Shown: positions 1-7,471, counted from the first letter of the stretch. The stretch is 13,998 nucleotides of DNA from an uncultured Alphaproteobacteria bacterium (GCA_903922545.1 CAIXUE010000104.1:1-13998), one strand, 5' to 3'. Numbers and translations are program-made. Notes: a model not told the origin generated them from the sequence alone.

Positions 1-96
1 GAGAATGTGATGCAGTTCGAGAAACTGAAGGCGCAGGCCAAGAAGGCGTTCGCCGGATTCCCCAGCTTTGGCGATTGGGGAAAGCCGAAGGCCTAG
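1..96 (+). CDS. C-terminal tail of an unidentified protein (5' end outside window)
   Basis: Reading frame 1 is open from the first base and stops at TAG (94-96), giving 31 residues rich in Lys, Phe and Ala that end in GDWGKPKA. The coding reading is inferred from the open frame, a GC-rich third position and its neat abutment to purK; the tail is too short to assign to a family. Its stop codon shares the tetranucleotide CTAG with the stop codon of purK on the opposite strand, so the two genes converge with overlapping ends and no terminator hairpin fits between them. The gene could be any upstream neighbour, and I do not propose a function. Confidence 0.55.
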   Translation, partial: ENVMQFEKLKAQAKKAFAGFPSFGDWGKPKA

Positions 97-1172
97 GTTT
101 TCGGCTTGAGCCTTGTCACGTGCCCCATCTTGCGGCCGAGCTTGGCTTCTTTTTTGCCGTAGAGATGAAGGGCGCCGCCTTTGGCGAAGCTTTCCCAGGC
201 TTCGGCTTCGGCGCCGATAATGTTTTCCATCACCGCATCGGCGTGACGCGTGGGATCGCCCAGCGGCCAGCCGGCCACGGCGCGGATATGCTGTTCAAAC
301 TGGGAACAGGCGCAGGCTTCGATGGTCCAGTGGCCGGAATTGTGCACCCGGGGCGCGATTTCATTGACCAATAACGAACCGTCTTTCTGCACAAACAATT
401 CCACCGCCAGTACGCCGACATAATCCAGCGCCTCGGCGATTTTTTGCCCGATGGCTTTGGCCGCATCACCTTGCGCCCTGGAAAGGCGGCCGGGCACGGA
501 GGAGCGGCGCAGGATGTGATTTTCGTGAATATTCTCGGGCGGATCGTAAGCGGCGAAGCTGCCATCGGCGCCCCGCGCGGCAATCACCGACGCCTCAAAG
601 GAAAAATCGACAAAGCCTTCCAGAATGGCGGGCGCGCCCTTGAAGCTTTCAAAGGCGCTGGCTGCGGCATCGGCGGATGCGACTTTTGCCTGACCCTTGC
701 CGTCATAACCCAGGCGGCGTGTTTTCAAGATACCCGGGCCGCCAAGCGCGGTGAAAGCGCGGCGGGCATCATCAGCGCTGGAGACTTCGAAGAAAGGCGC
801 AGTGGAAAGGCCCAGATTTTTGACAAAGGATTTTTCGATGAAACGGTCCTGGGTGCTGGCGAGCGCTTTCAGGCCCGGGCGCACCGGTTTCAGCGTGGAA
901 AGAAATTCGATCGATTCGGACGGGATGTTTTCAAATTCATAGGTGATGACATCGCAGATCTGGGCGAAGCCGGTGAGCATGTTGTGATCATCATAAGAGG
1001 CGGCCAGCTGCAGCGGGGTCACCTGGAAAGCGGGAGCATAATTCTCGTCATTATAGATGCAGGTCTTGAGGCCCAGACGCGAGGCGGCGAGAGACAGCAT
1101 GCGCCCCAGCTGGCCGCCGCCCAGAATGCCAATTACGCCGCCGGGTTTTACCGGCTTGTCGAGGGTTATCAT
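93..1172 (-). CDS. purK: N5-carboxyaminoimidazole ribonucleotide synthase PurK
   Basis: Cytoplasmic ATP-grasp enzyme of de novo purine synthesis that carboxylates AIR with bicarbonate and ATP to N5-CAIR. At 359 residues it has the usual family length. Visible landmarks are the N-terminal nucleotide-fold motif [11 protein letters not shown] (15-25), [11 protein letters not shown] (74-84), the QDR..EK segment (108-114), the ATP-grasp segment [13 protein letters not shown] (149-161) and the metal/phosphate-binding [14 protein letters not shown] (270-283), all typical of PurK. The ATG (1170-1172) overlaps the purE stop by four bases (ATGA), so the gene is translationally coupled to purE and probably transcribed with it. 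No strong Shine-Dalgarno is seen, which fits coupling. The stop codon overlaps that of the convergent gene at the window start. The family assignment is very secure. Confidence 0.97.
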   Translation of the reverse strand: MITLDKPVKPGGVIGILGGGQLGRMLSLAASRLGLKTCIYNDENYAPAFQVTPLQLAASYDDHNMLTGFAQICDVITYEFENIPSESIEFLSTLKPVRPGLKALASTQDRFIEKSFVKNLGLSTAPFFEVSSADDARRAFTALGGPGILKTRRLGYDGKGQAKVASADAAASAFESFKGAPAILEGFVDFSFEASVIAARGADGSFAAYDPPENIHENHILRRSSVPGRLSRAQGDAAKAIGQKIAEALDYVGVLAVELFVQKDGSLLVNEIAPRVHNSGHWTIEACACSQFEQHIRAVAGWPLGDPTRHADAVMENIIGAEAEAWESFAKGGALHLYGKKEAKLGRKMGHVTRLKPKT

Positions 1173-1672
1173 TTTGGTTTCTTGGCGACGGACTTGGTTT
1201 GATTGGCGCGCCAGGCATCCAGGCGCTTTTGCACGCCCGCATCCTCAAGACCCAAAATCGCGGCGGCATGAAGGGCTGCGTTCTTGGCACCGGCTTCACC
1301 AATCGCAAAAGTGGCGACCGGCACGCCGCCCGGCATCTGGGCGATGGAGAGCAAGGAATCGAGCCCCTTGAGCGCGCGGCTTTCCACCGGCACGCCCAGG
1401 ACCGGCAGGGTGGTCATGCTGGCGACCATGCCGGGCAAATGCGCCGCCCCGCCCGCGCCGGCGATGATGACATGCAGGCCGCGCTTGGTGGCCGACTTGG
1501 CATATTGGGCCATGCGGTCGGGCGTGCGGTGGGCGGAGACGATGTGGCTTTCATGGGCGATGGAGAGCGCGTCCAGCATGACGGCAGCCGCCTGCATGGT
1601 GGCCCAGTCGGACTGAGAGCCCATGATGATGCCAACGCGGACGGCGGCGGTTTTGGATTTCTTGGAGGCCAT
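1169..1672 (-). CDS. purE: N5-carboxyaminoimidazole ribonucleotide mutase PurE (class I)
   Basis: Transfers the carboxyl group of N5-CAIR, the PurK product, to C4 to give CAIR in de novo purine synthesis; family members are homo-octamers in the cytoplasm. The 167-residue product has the class I length. It carries the substrate-binding motif MGSQSD (17-22), the SAHRTP loop with the catalytic histidine (46-51, His48) and the glycine-rich [11 protein letters not shown] (71-81). The Lys-rich ends (KKSK near the start, KSVAKKPK at the C-terminus) are extra to the core. It is the first gene of a purE-purK pair with an ATGA overlap. The ATG at 1670-1672 has only a poor ribosome-binding site, but no other start fits the family's N-terminus. 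Confidence 0.97.
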   Translation of the reverse strand: MASKKSKTAAVRVGIIMGSQSDWATMQAAAVMLDALSIAHESHIVSAHRTPDRMAQYAKSATKRGLHVIIAGAGGAAHLPGMVASMTTLPVLGVPVESRALKGLDSLLSIAQMPGGVPVATFAIGEAGAKNAALHAAAILGLEDAGVQKRLDAWRANQTKSVAKKPK

Positions 1673-1713
1673 GCTTCGAATCGCCCTTTGGGAGGCCGTT
1701 CAGGAAGCGCCGC

Positions 1714-1741
1714 AGTATAGGGGGCAAAAACCCAATGGAAA
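1714..1741 (-). promoter_or_regulatory. Candidate promoter for purEK
   Basis: On the - strand TTTCCA (1736-1741) and TATACT (1714-1719) are separated by 16 bases and match four and five positions of the sigma-70 consensus. Transcription would start near 1707, leaving about 35 bases of leader before the purE ATG. The match was found by eye. No purine riboswitch-like fold was recognised in this leader. Confidence 0.38.
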
Positions 1742-1838
1742 GAGGCGTTTTCGCTGGTTTATGGGCTGTTAACCTTTTCTTTCTACTCATAAACGGAAGA
1801 TTAAGGCTCCCCCCGCCAGACTGGGTTCGGGAGGGGGC

Positions 1839-1860
1839 GGCAACCGTTAGGGTTTTTGCC
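1839..1860 (+). promoter_or_regulatory. Possible hairpin over the ribosome-binding site of the GGDEF gene
   Basis: GGCAACC (1839-1845) can pair with GG (1851-1852) and TTGCC (1856-1860), with a TTT bulge and loop GTTAG. The likely Shine-Dalgarno AGGG (1849-1852) lies in the loop and 3' arm, directly before the ATG at 1862. This could limit translation initiation, but a seven-pair bulged helix may be chance in GC-rich sequence. Confidence 0.22.
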
Positions 1861-1861
1861 G

Positions 1862-2593
1862 ATGAAGATTGAGCGCAGCAGCGCCCCCCGAGCCACCCGT
1901 GCCGTTGGCAATGCCGCCTATGCCCGCCGGGTTGAGGCCGCATCGGATGTGGCCAGTGTCGATGCCATCGCCCCCACATCGGTGCTGGGCATTCCCGAGC
2001 AGGAATTCACGCCCAGGGTGCGCGACGCCATCATGGGATTGATGAGCGAAGTCGATACGCTGCGCCGCGAACTGACCCAGGCCAAGGAACGGCTGGATGA
2101 AGTGGAAAAGGCAGCCGACCAGGACCAGCTTTTGCCGCTGCTGAACCGGCGGGCCTTTGTGCGCGAACTGACGCGCTATATCGCCTTTACGGGGCGCTAT
2201 AATACGCCGGCCTCGCTGATCTATTTCGACCTTAATCACTTCAAGCAGATCAACGACAATCACGGCCATGCCGGCGGCGACGCGGCGTTGAAGCATTTTG
2301 CCGATACGCTGATGAACCATGTGCGCGATACCGATTGCGTGGGGCGGTTGGGCGGCGATGAATTCGGCGTGCTGCTGACCCATGCCGACCAGGCGACCGC
2401 GTCGCGGAAGGCTGACGGGTTGGCCGAGGCGCTGCGCGCCACGCCCACCATCTGGAACGGCAAAGAGATTCCAGTGGGCTTTTCCTATGGCGCGTTTGAA
2501 CTGAAGCCGGGCGACAATCCCGACCTGGCGATGGCGCGGGCGGATGAGGCCATGTATGCGCAGAAGCGCGCGAACCGGAACGCGGCGGAGTAA
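1862..2593 (+). CDS. Diguanylate cyclase (coiled coil + GGDEF domain)
   Basis: Makes the second messenger c-di-GMP from two GTP; acts in the cytoplasm, as no signal peptide or membrane segment is present. Counting from the ATG at 1862 (243 residues), a low-complexity N-terminus (1-45) leads into a charged heptad-like helix (about 56-88) and then the GGDEF domain (about 89-240). Visible are the domain-entry motif ending LLNRRAF (93-99), the metal/GTP segment DLNHFKQIND (123-132), GHAGGD (135-140), the RxxD inhibitory site RDTD (155-158) exactly five residues before GGDEF (164-168), and ARADEAMYAQK near the end. The active site and product-inhibition site are therefore both intact, and no EAL domain is present. 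A TTG two codons upstream (1856) is in frame, but ATG at 1862 has AGGG nine bases before it. The layout resembles small coiled-coil cyclases of the alphaproteobacterial DgcB kind. Dimerisation through the helix is inferred. Confidence 0.93.
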   Translation: MKIERSSAPRATRAVGNAAYARRVEAASDVASVDAIAPTSVLGIPEQEFTPRVRDAIMGLMSEVDTLRRELTQAKERLDEVEKAADQDQLLPLLNRRAFVRELTRYIAFTGRYNTPASLIYFDLNHFKQINDNHGHAGGDAALKHFADTLMNHVRDTDCVGRLGGDEFGVLLTHADQATASRKADGLAEALRATPTIWNGKEIPVGFSYGAFELKPGDNPDLAMARADEAMYAQKRANRNAAE

Positions 2594-2619
2594 TTCCTGA
2601 AATAGGGCGCGGGTCTTTT

Positions 2620-2673
2620 GCGTCGTGAGTTCGTCACGCGTGCTCACGTACGTTCGTACGCTCCGCACGACGC
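2620..2673. repeat. Nested palindrome cluster downstream of the GGDEF gene
   Basis: Outer arms GCGTCGTG (2620-2627) and CACGACGC (2666-2673) are perfect reverse complements. Between them are CGTGA/TCACG (2624-2628 with 2634-2638) and a near-perfect inverted repeat of CGTACG (2647-2652 and 2655-2660). The outer and first inner helices share bases, so they are alternatives. No open frame with coding character covers it. It looks like a short intergenic repeat unit or a remnant of one; only one copy is in this window. Confidence 0.5.
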
Positions 2674-2717
2674 TCCTGCTCACGCCGCAAAATCCCTCGC
2701 GCCTGAACGTGGAAACA

Positions 2718-2751
2718 AAAAGGCCGGAGCGATGCCCCGGCCTTTTCTTTT
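2718..2751. terminator. Bidirectional intrinsic terminator between the GGDEF gene and icd
   Basis: AAAAGGCCGG (2718-2727) and CCGGCCTTTT (2737-2746) form a perfect 10-bp stem with a 9-base loop. On the + strand it is followed by CTTTT; on the - strand it is followed by TTTTTGTTT. It can therefore end transcripts from the GGDEF gene on one strand and icd on the other, which converge here. Confidence 0.85.
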
Positions 2752-2755
2752 GTAA

Positions 2756-2810
2756 CCCCTCACCCGGCGCGGCTGACGCCGCGCCACCCTCTCCCACAAG
2801 GGGAGAGGGA
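2756..2810 (+). repeat. Palindromic intergenic repeat, copy 1
   Basis: Begins CCCCTCACCC, continues with an inner hairpin GGCGCGGC-tgac-GCCGCGCC (2766-2785), then ACCCTCTCCC-ACAA-GGGGAGAGGGA, a second hairpin. It lies between the bidirectional terminator and the icd stop codon, ending two bases before it. The same flanks occur at 5728-5779 and 9997-10047 with different inner stems. Elements of this look are common between genes in alphaproteobacterial genomes (recalled, not checked). Confidence 0.85.
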
Positions 2811-2812
2811 AG

Positions 2813-4024
2813 TTAGCCCATGGCTTTCTGAAGGTTCTGGTCCACCTTGTCGAGATAACCCTCGGTGGTCAGCCACTTTTGATCCGGACCGACCAGCAGC
2901 GCCAGATCCTTGGTCATGTCGCCGGCTTCGACGGTGTCGACGCAGACTTTTTCCAGGGTGGCGGCGAATTTGGCCAGCTTGGCGTTGTCATCCAGCTTGG
3001 CGCGATGCGCGAGGCCCCGCGTCCAGGCAAAGATGGAAGCCACCGAGTTGGTCGAGGTGGGTTTGCCCTTTTGATGTTCGCGGTAATGGCGCGTGACCGT
3101 GCCATGCGCGGCTTCGGCTTCCACGATCTTGCCATCAGGCGTCATCAGCACCGACGTCATGAGGCCGAGGCTGCCAAAGCCCTGCGCCACCGTGTCGGAC
3201 TGCACGTCGCCGTCATAATTTTTGCACGCCCAGACATAGCCGCCGCTCCACTTCATGGCGCTGGCCACCATGTCGTCGATCAGGCGGTGTTCATAGGTGA
3301 TGTGTTTTTCCTTGAACTTGGCGGCGAATTCGCTGTCGAACACTTCCTGGAACAGATCCTTGAAGCGGCCGTCATAGGCCTTGAGGATGGTGTTCTTGGT
3401 GGACAGGTATACCGGATAATTGCGGTTGAGGCCGTAATTCATCGAGGCGCGGGCGAAATCGCGGATCGAGTCATCCAGATTGTACATCGCCATGGCGACG
3501 CCGGAGCCGGGCGACTTGAACACTTCGTGTTCGATCACCTTGCCGTCATTGCCGACGAATTTGATGGAGAGGGTGCCGGCCGAGGGGAACTTGAAATCGG
3601 TGGCGCGGTACTGGTCGCCAAAGGCGTGACGGCCGATGACGATGGGCTGGGTCCAGCCCGGCACCAGGCGCGGCACGTTGGAGCAGATGATGGGTTCGCG
3701 GAAAATCACGCCGCCCAGGATGTTGCGGATAGTGCCGTTGGGCGACTTCCACATTTTCTTGAGCTTGAATTCCTCGACCCGCGCTTCATCGGGGGTGATG
3801 GTGGCGCATTTGACGCCCACGCCGTATTTCTTGATCGCCTCGGCGCTGTCGATGGTGACCTGGTCATCGGTCTTGTCACGGTATTCCACTGACAGGTCGT
3901 AATAATGCAGGTCCACATCCAGGTAGGGCAGGATGAGCTTTTTCTTGATGAGGTCCCAGATAATGCGGGTCATCTCGTCGCCGTCCAGCTCGACCACGGG
4001 GTTGGCGACCTTGATCTTGTCCAT
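2813..4024 (-). CDS. icd: NADP-dependent isocitrate dehydrogenase (type II, eukaryote-like)
   Basis: TCA-cycle enzyme converting isocitrate to 2-oxoglutarate and CO2 with NADP reduction; cytoplasmic homodimer in this subfamily. The 403-residue product aligns well by eye with human IDH1. The substrate segment SPNGTIRN (94-101), Arg109, Arg132 and Tyr139 fall at the same numbers as in IDH1, followed by [11 protein letters not shown] (244-254), [19 protein letters not shown] (269-287, with metal-binding aspartates) and [20 protein letters not shown] (307-326), which holds the NADP-selecting residues. The start was set to ATG 4022-4024, because GAGGAAAA lies just upstream and the 16-residue in-frame extension to 4072 has no family counterpart and would cover the promoter. 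It converges on the GGDEF gene across a shared terminator and is divergent from trmJ, with 83 bases between starts. Confidence 0.97.
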   Translation of the reverse strand: MDKIKVANPVVELDGDEMTRIIWDLIKKKLILPYLDVDLHYYDLSVEYRDKTDDQVTIDSAEAIKKYGVGVKCATITPDEARVEEFKLKKMWKSPNGTIRNILGGVIFREPIICSNVPRLVPGWTQPIVIGRHAFGDQYRATDFKFPSAGTLSIKFVGNDGKVIEHEVFKSPGSGVAMAMYNLDDSIRDFARASMNYGLNRNYPVYLSTKNTILKAYDGRFKDLFQEVFDSEFAAKFKEKHITYEHRLIDDMVASAMKWSGGYVWACKNYDGDVQSDTVAQGFGSLGLMTSVLMTPDGKIVEAEAAHGTVTRHYREHQKGKPTSTNSVASIFAWTRGLAHRAKLDDNAKLAKFAATLEKVCVDTVEAGDMTKDLALLVGPDQKWLTTEGYLDKVDQNLQKAMG

Positions 4025-4054
4025 GAGTTTTCCTCGAAAAATGGGGCGGGAGGG

Positions 4055-4083
4055 GCTATAGCGAGCCCCCAATAGCCCGTCAC
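4055..4083 (-). promoter_or_regulatory. Candidate promoter for icd
   Basis: On the - strand GTGACG (4078-4083) and TATAGC (4055-4060) are spaced by 17 bases, each with four consensus matches. Transcription would start near 4048, giving a leader of about 24 bases carrying the GAGGAAAA ribosome-binding site. A hairpin GGGGCT/AGCCCC (4052-4057 with 4064-4069) overlaps the -10 box. Found by eye only. Confidence 0.4.
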
Positions 4084-4097
4084 AGGGCAGCCCGTCA
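4074..4097. repeat. Short tandem direct repeat in the icd-trmJ divergent region
   Basis: AGCCCGTCA occurs at 4074-4082 and again at 4089-4097, a 15-base period. On the - strand this reads TGACGGGCT twice, and the proximal copy contains the candidate icd -35 box. It may be a pair of regulator half-sites or a small duplication; the sequence does not decide. Confidence 0.45.
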
Positions 4098-4107
4098 AAG
4101 GCGTGAT

Positions 4108-4854
4108 ATGTCTGCTCCTGCCGTCATCTTGTCCCACCCCCAGCTGGGGGAAAATATCGGCGCCGCCGCCCGCGCCATGAAGAATTTCGGCCTGTCGGAC
4201 CTGCGGCTGATCGCGCCGCAATGCCGCTGGCCCAATGACCGGGCCGCCGCCCTGGCGTCTGGGGCCGGCGACATATTGGAACAGGCGAAAGTCTTTCCCG
4301 ACGCGGCCAGCGCGCTGGCCGATATCAGGCTGGTGCTGGCCACCACGGCGCGGGGCCGCGATGTGGTGCGCGAGATATTGACCCCCGAAACAGGGGCCTT
4401 GCGGCTGCGGGCCGCGTCACGGGATGGCGTGGCCAGCGGCATCCTGTTCGGGGGCGAGCGGGCCGGGCTGGACAATGATGAACTGTCGCTGGCCGAGGCG
4501 GTGATCACCATTCCCACGGCGGAATTCTCGTCCCTCAATCTGGGGCAGGCGGTGCTTTTGTTGGGGCATGAATGGCTGAAGTCGGCGGACACCACCCCGG
4601 CCAGCCGCGTGCGCAAACATATCGGCCTGCCCGCCACGCGGCAGGAGATGGTGGATCTGTTCGAGCATCTGGAGCGGGAGCTGGATGCGAGCGGATTCTT
4701 CTTTCCGGCGGCGAAAAAAGAAACCATGGTGCGCAATATCCGGGCGATGATATTGCGGTCGGGCCTGAGCGACCAGCAAGTGCGCACCATTCGCGGCATG
4801 ATCGTGGCGCTGGTGAGAAACAAATATCGCGGCGGGAAGAAGGACAGAGAGTGA
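4108..4854 (+). CDS. trmJ: tRNA (cytidine/uridine-32)-2'-O-methyltransferase, TrmJ-like SPOUT enzyme
   Basis: SPOUT (TrmH-family group 1) RNA methyltransferase that, in characterised relatives, 2'-O-methylates nucleotide 32 of tRNA using S-adenosylmethionine. Over 248 residues the three SPOUT motifs are clear: [10 protein letters not shown] with the conserved Asn16 and Arg22 (15-24), LFGGERAGL (113-121) and [13 protein letters not shown] (135-149), which form the knotted cofactor site. A basic helical C-terminal part (about 165-248) ends in KKDRE and matches the extension seen in TrmJ but not in TrmL. The ATG at 4108 has AAGG seven bases upstream. Its stop overlaps the GTG of the next gene, so the two are coupled. 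TrmJ is the best fit; another group 1 target nucleotide is possible. Confidence 0.9.
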   Translation: MSAPAVILSHPQLGENIGAAARAMKNFGLSDLRLIAPQCRWPNDRAAALASGAGDILEQAKVFPDAASALADIRLVLATTARGRDVVREILTPETGALRLRAASRDGVASGILFGGERAGLDNDELSLAEAVITIPTAEFSSLNLGQAVLLLGHEWLKSADTTPASRVRKHIGLPATRQEMVDLFEHLERELDASGFFFPAAKKETMVRNIRAMILRSGLSDQQVRTIRGMIVALVRNKYRGGKKDRE

Positions 4855-5723
4855 TTGCGGTTCCCTTCATCGGCTTTGCCGCGGTCGCGTTGCTGGCGAT
4901 CGGCTTTTGCACATTCGCGCTGATCCGCAAGCGGCCCAAAGGCGTGGTGCTGCTGGCGGGGGCGATTGCGCTGTTTCTTTTGGGCATTGGCGGCGGGACT
5001 TATTGGATGCTGGGGCGGCCGGCGCTGGCCACCCGCTCCGCGGCGGGGCTTTCGACCCGCGACATCAATGGTCTCATTCCGTTTTTGATTGAGCGGGTGC
5101 GCACGTCGCCGAATGACATGCAGGCCTGGCTGTATCTGGGCCGCGCTTACATGACGGTGAATGATGCGTCCGATGCCGCGAAAGCTTACGGGCGGGCCAT
5201 CACCGTGGCGCGGGCCCATGGCGGGGAAAGCCCCGATCTGGATACGGCTTATGGCGAGGCGGAAACCGCCGCCAATGGCGCGGTGACAGATGAAGCGGCA
5301 GCGGCCTTCCAGACCGCGCTGTCGCATGATCCCAAGGATCCGGCGTCGCGGTTCTTTCTGGGCCAGGCGCGCGCCGAACATGGCGACAAGCAGGGCGCGA
5401 TGACGTACTGGCAGGCTTTGCTGGATGAAACGCCGGCGACATCGCCGCTGCATCAGACGCTGGTGGACCGCCTCGCGCTGCTGACCGCGCAAGGCGGCGG
5501 GGCGGCGCCCGATCCCAAAGCGATGGTGGCGGGCCTGGCGGCGCGGCTGAAAGACAATCCCAATGATCCAGCCGGCTGGCAGCGGCTGATCCGCGCCCAG
5601 AGCGTGCTGGGACAAAGAGCCGATGCCCTGACATCGCTGGCGACGGCGCGCAAGGCGCTGGCCAATGACAAGGACGCCATGGCGGCGTTGGAGTCCGAAG
5701 CGAAAGAGCTGAAGCTGAATTAA
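4851..5723 (+). CDS. Membrane-anchored TPR protein, CcmI/CycH-like
   Basis: A 290-residue protein with two hydrophobic segments (about 3-25 and 31-53) joined by a short basic loop RKRPK, then a soluble region with TPR-like helical pairs (about 72-118, 129-159, 162-192 and 222-270). This is the layout of CcmI/CycH, the apocytochrome c chaperone: two membrane helices, cytoplasmic loop, periplasmic TPR domain. Phrases such as LIERVRTSPNDMQAWLYLGRAYM and the AMTYWQALLDETP block resemble that family. No other cytochrome c maturation gene is in the window, so the role is uncertain; a general envelope TPR scaffold is the alternative. The start is GTG at 4851, overlapping the trmJ stop (GTGA) with AGGA six bases before it. 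The frame stays open upstream, but that part lies inside trmJ. Confidence 0.82.
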   Translation: MIAVPFIGFAAVALLAIGFCTFALIRKRPKGVVLLAGAIALFLLGIGGGTYWMLGRPALATRSAAGLSTRDINGLIPFLIERVRTSPNDMQAWLYLGRAYMTVNDASDAAKAYGRAITVARAHGGESPDLDTAYGEAETAANGAVTDEAAAAFQTALSHDPKDPASRFFLGQARAEHGDKQGAMTYWQALLDETPATSPLHQTLVDRLALLTAQGGGAAPDPKAMVAGLAARLKDNPNDPAGWQRLIRAQSVLGQRADALTSLATARKALANDKDAMAALESEAKELKLN

Positions 5724-5727
5724 AGCA

Positions 5728-5779
5728 CCCCTCACCCGGCGCGCGCTGCGCGCCACCCTCTCCCACAAGGGGAGAGGGA
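5728..5779 (+). repeat. Palindromic intergenic repeat, copy 2
   Basis: Same flanks as copy 1, in the same orientation. The inner hairpin is GGCGCGC-gct-GCGCGCC (5738-5754), again perfectly paired though its sequence differs from copy 1. It fills nearly the whole 61-base gap between two convergent stop codons, where no U-tailed terminator is seen, so it may itself help end or stabilise both transcripts (inference). Confidence 0.85.
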
Positions 5780-5784
5780 AGAAG

Positions 5785-6534
5785 TCAGAGGCGCTGCGGT
5801 GTGACGCCGAAGCTTTTCACCAGCTCTTCGATGGCGCGGGCGACTTTATCGACGGTCTGTTCATCGCGGCCGCGCGTCACCAGCTGGGTGCCCGGGCCCT
5901 GGTCGCTGTAAAAGGGATAAGAGCCGACGGAGACGTCTTTGTTGGCGTTTTGAATTTCCATCAGCCCGGTCGCGACCGTACCTTCGGGCAGCTGGGCCGA
6001 GACCGTGATGGCTTTCACCGGCACACCGTGCGGCAGGCTGGGTTCCAGGCTTTCCATCATGGCGCGCATCACCATGGGCACGCCGGCCATGACATAAACA
6101 TTGCCGATGTGGAAACCCGGCGCGGTGGAAACGGTGTTCTTGATCAGGCCCGCGCCATGGGGAATGCGGGCCATGCGGCGGCGCATCTCATTGAACTCAC
6201 CGGGCGGATAGCGCGCCTCCAGCGCGGCGAAGACTTCGGGATGGTAGCCGATGCCGACGCCGAAGGCCTTGGCCACCGCATCGGCGGTGATGTCGTCGTG
6301 GGTGGGGCCGATGCCGCCGGTGGTGAAGACCATGTCGAAGCGGGCGCGCAGCGCATTCAGCCCGGCGACGATTTCATCTTCGATATCGCGCACCACCCGG
6401 ATTTCGGCGAGATCGATGCCCAGGGCGCCCAGGAAGCGGGCGATATAATTGGAATTGGTGTCCTGGGTGCGGCCGGAGAGGATTTCATCCCCGATCACCA
6501 GGATTGCGGCGGTTTTGGCGGTGCTGTCTGGCAT
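5785..6534 (-). CDS. CinA N-terminal (MoaB/MogA-like, COG1058) domain protein
   Basis: A stand-alone molybdopterin-binding-like domain of 249 residues. Family marks are ILVIGDEILSGRTQDTNSNYIARFL (11-35) and TTGGIGPTHDDIT (71-83), the loops that in MoaB/MogA bind the pterin phosphate. The C-terminal nicotinamide-nucleotide deamidase domain of full CinA is absent, as in many proteobacterial relatives. In full-length CinA the N-terminal domain has been linked to ADP-ribose pyrophosphatase activity; the role of stand-alone forms is uncertain. The start was placed at ATG 6532-6534, because the family's N-terminus begins close to it. An in-frame ATG at 6565-6567 would add 11 residues (MEQLRAIKTLA); neither start has a good ribosome-binding site, and a TATA-like -10 (TAATAT, - strand, 6566-6571) overlaps the upstream ATG. 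It is divergent from map and converges on the TPR gene. Confidence 0.88.
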   Translation of the reverse strand: MPDSTAKTAAILVIGDEILSGRTQDTNSNYIARFLGALGIDLAEIRVVRDIEDEIVAGLNALRARFDMVFTTGGIGPTHDDITADAVAKAFGVGIGYHPEVFAALEARYPPGEFNEMRRRMARIPHGAGLIKNTVSTAPGFHIGNVYVMAGVPMVMRAMMESLEPSLPHGVPVKAITVSAQLPEGTVATGLMEIQNANKDVSVGSYPFYSDQGPGTQLVTRGRDEQTVDKVARAIEELVKSFGVTPQRL

Positions 6535-6579
6535 GGCTAACGTCTTTATGGCCCTTAACTGTTCCATATTACACGGGGC

Positions 6580-6607
6580 TGGAAAATCGCCCGAATTGAC
6601 CTAAATT
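6580..6607 (+). promoter_or_regulatory. Candidate promoter giving a leaderless map transcript
   Basis: TGGAAA (6580-6585) and TAAATT (6602-6607) are spaced by 16 bases, each with four consensus matches. Transcription would begin at or very near the A of the map ATG at 6614. No Shine-Dalgarno precedes that ATG, which agrees with leaderless initiation. Weak boxes, judged by eye. Confidence 0.3.
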
Positions 6608-6613
6608 GCACCC

Positions 6614-7447
6614 ATGACCATCGCCGCCGACGCCCAATTGCTGGAAGCCGCACGCAAGGCCCATCTTGCCGTGACGGTGCATGATGCCGCCTCGTTCGAG
6701 GGCATGCGCAAGGCCGGGCGGCTGGCCGCCGAAGTGCTGGACCTGATGGTGCCGCTGGTGAAGCCGGGCGTCACCACCGCCGAACTGGACAAGGTGGCTT
6801 ATGATTACACGGTCAGCCACGGCGCGTTGCCGGCCTGCCTGGGCTATCGCGGTTATCGCCACACCATCTGCACCTCGATCAATCATGTGGTTTGCCACGG
6901 CATTCCCAATGACAAGCCTTTGCGCGACGGCGACATCATCAATATCGACGTCACCGTCATTGTTGACGGCTGGCATGGCGACACCAGCCGGATGTATCCG
7001 GTGGGCGATATCAAACTGAAATCCCAGCGGCTGATCGATGTGACGTATGAATCCATGCTGCGCGGCATTGCGGTGGTCAGGCCCGGCGCCACCACCGGCG
7101 ATATCGGCCATGCCATTCAATCCTATGCCGAGGGTCAGGAACGCTGCGCCGTGGTGCGCGATTTCTGCGGCCATGGACTGGGACGGATTTTCCATGCCCT
7201 GCCCAATGTGGTGCATTACGGCAAGCCGGGACATGGCATTTCGCTCAAGCCCGGCATGTTCTTCACCATCGAGCCCATGATCAATCTGGGCGCCTATGGC
7301 GTGAAGGTGCTGAATGACGGCTGGACGGCGGTGACGCGCGACCGTTCGCTGTCGGCGCAGTTCGAACATTCCATTGGCGTGACGGAAGACGGCGTGGAAA
7401 TTTTCACCCGCTCGCCCAAAGGCCTGGACAAGCCGCCTTACTCCTGA
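6614..7447 (+). CDS. map: Methionine aminopeptidase, type I
   Basis: Removes the N-terminal methionine from nascent proteins in the cytoplasm; a dinuclear metalloprotease of the pita-bread fold. The 277-residue product shows all five metal ligands: Asp112 (INIDVT), Asp123 (HGDTSR), His187 (CGHGLG), Glu220 (FTIEP) and Glu251 (QFEHS), plus the substrate histidine His95 (VCHGIPND). About 25 residues before the core helix (MTIAADAQLLEAARKAHLAV) form a short N-terminal extension without the zinc-finger seen in eukaryotic enzymes. It is the first gene of a map-glycosyltransferase-radC run, with 24 bases to the next start. No ribosome-binding site is visible before the ATG. Confidence 0.97.
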   Translation: MTIAADAQLLEAARKAHLAVTVHDAASFEGMRKAGRLAAEVLDLMVPLVKPGVTTAELDKVAYDYTVSHGALPACLGYRGYRHTICTSINHVVCHGIPNDKPLRDGDIINIDVTVIVDGWHGDTSRMYPVGDIKLKSQRLIDVTYESMLRGIAVVRPGATTGDIGHAIQSYAEGQERCAVVRDFCGHGLGRIFHALPNVVHYGKPGHGISLKPGMFFTIEPMINLGAYGVKVLNDGWTAVTRDRSLSAQFEHSIGVTEDGVEIFTRSPKGLDKPPYS

Positions 7448-7471
7448 ACGTGACTCCTAAGTGGGCGGCGC

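Noticed and set aside
1769..1804. CtrA-like TTAA half-sites before the GGDEF gene
   Set aside because: The TTAA words are 28 bases apart rather than seven, and TTAACCTTTTCTTT lacks the second TTAA.
1851..2797. 316-codon - strand frame opposite the GGDEF gene
   Set aside because: Shadow frame that also runs through the repeat and terminator; no domain recognised, while the + strand has a complete GGDEF protein.
2879..3892. Long + strand open frame (337 codons) opposite icd
   Set aside because: Antisense shadow of a GC-rich gene with secure identity; composition and content show no recognisable domain.
4025..4072. Sixteen-residue N-terminal extension of isocitrate dehydrogenase
   Set aside because: It covers the candidate promoter and ribosome-binding site and has no family counterpart.
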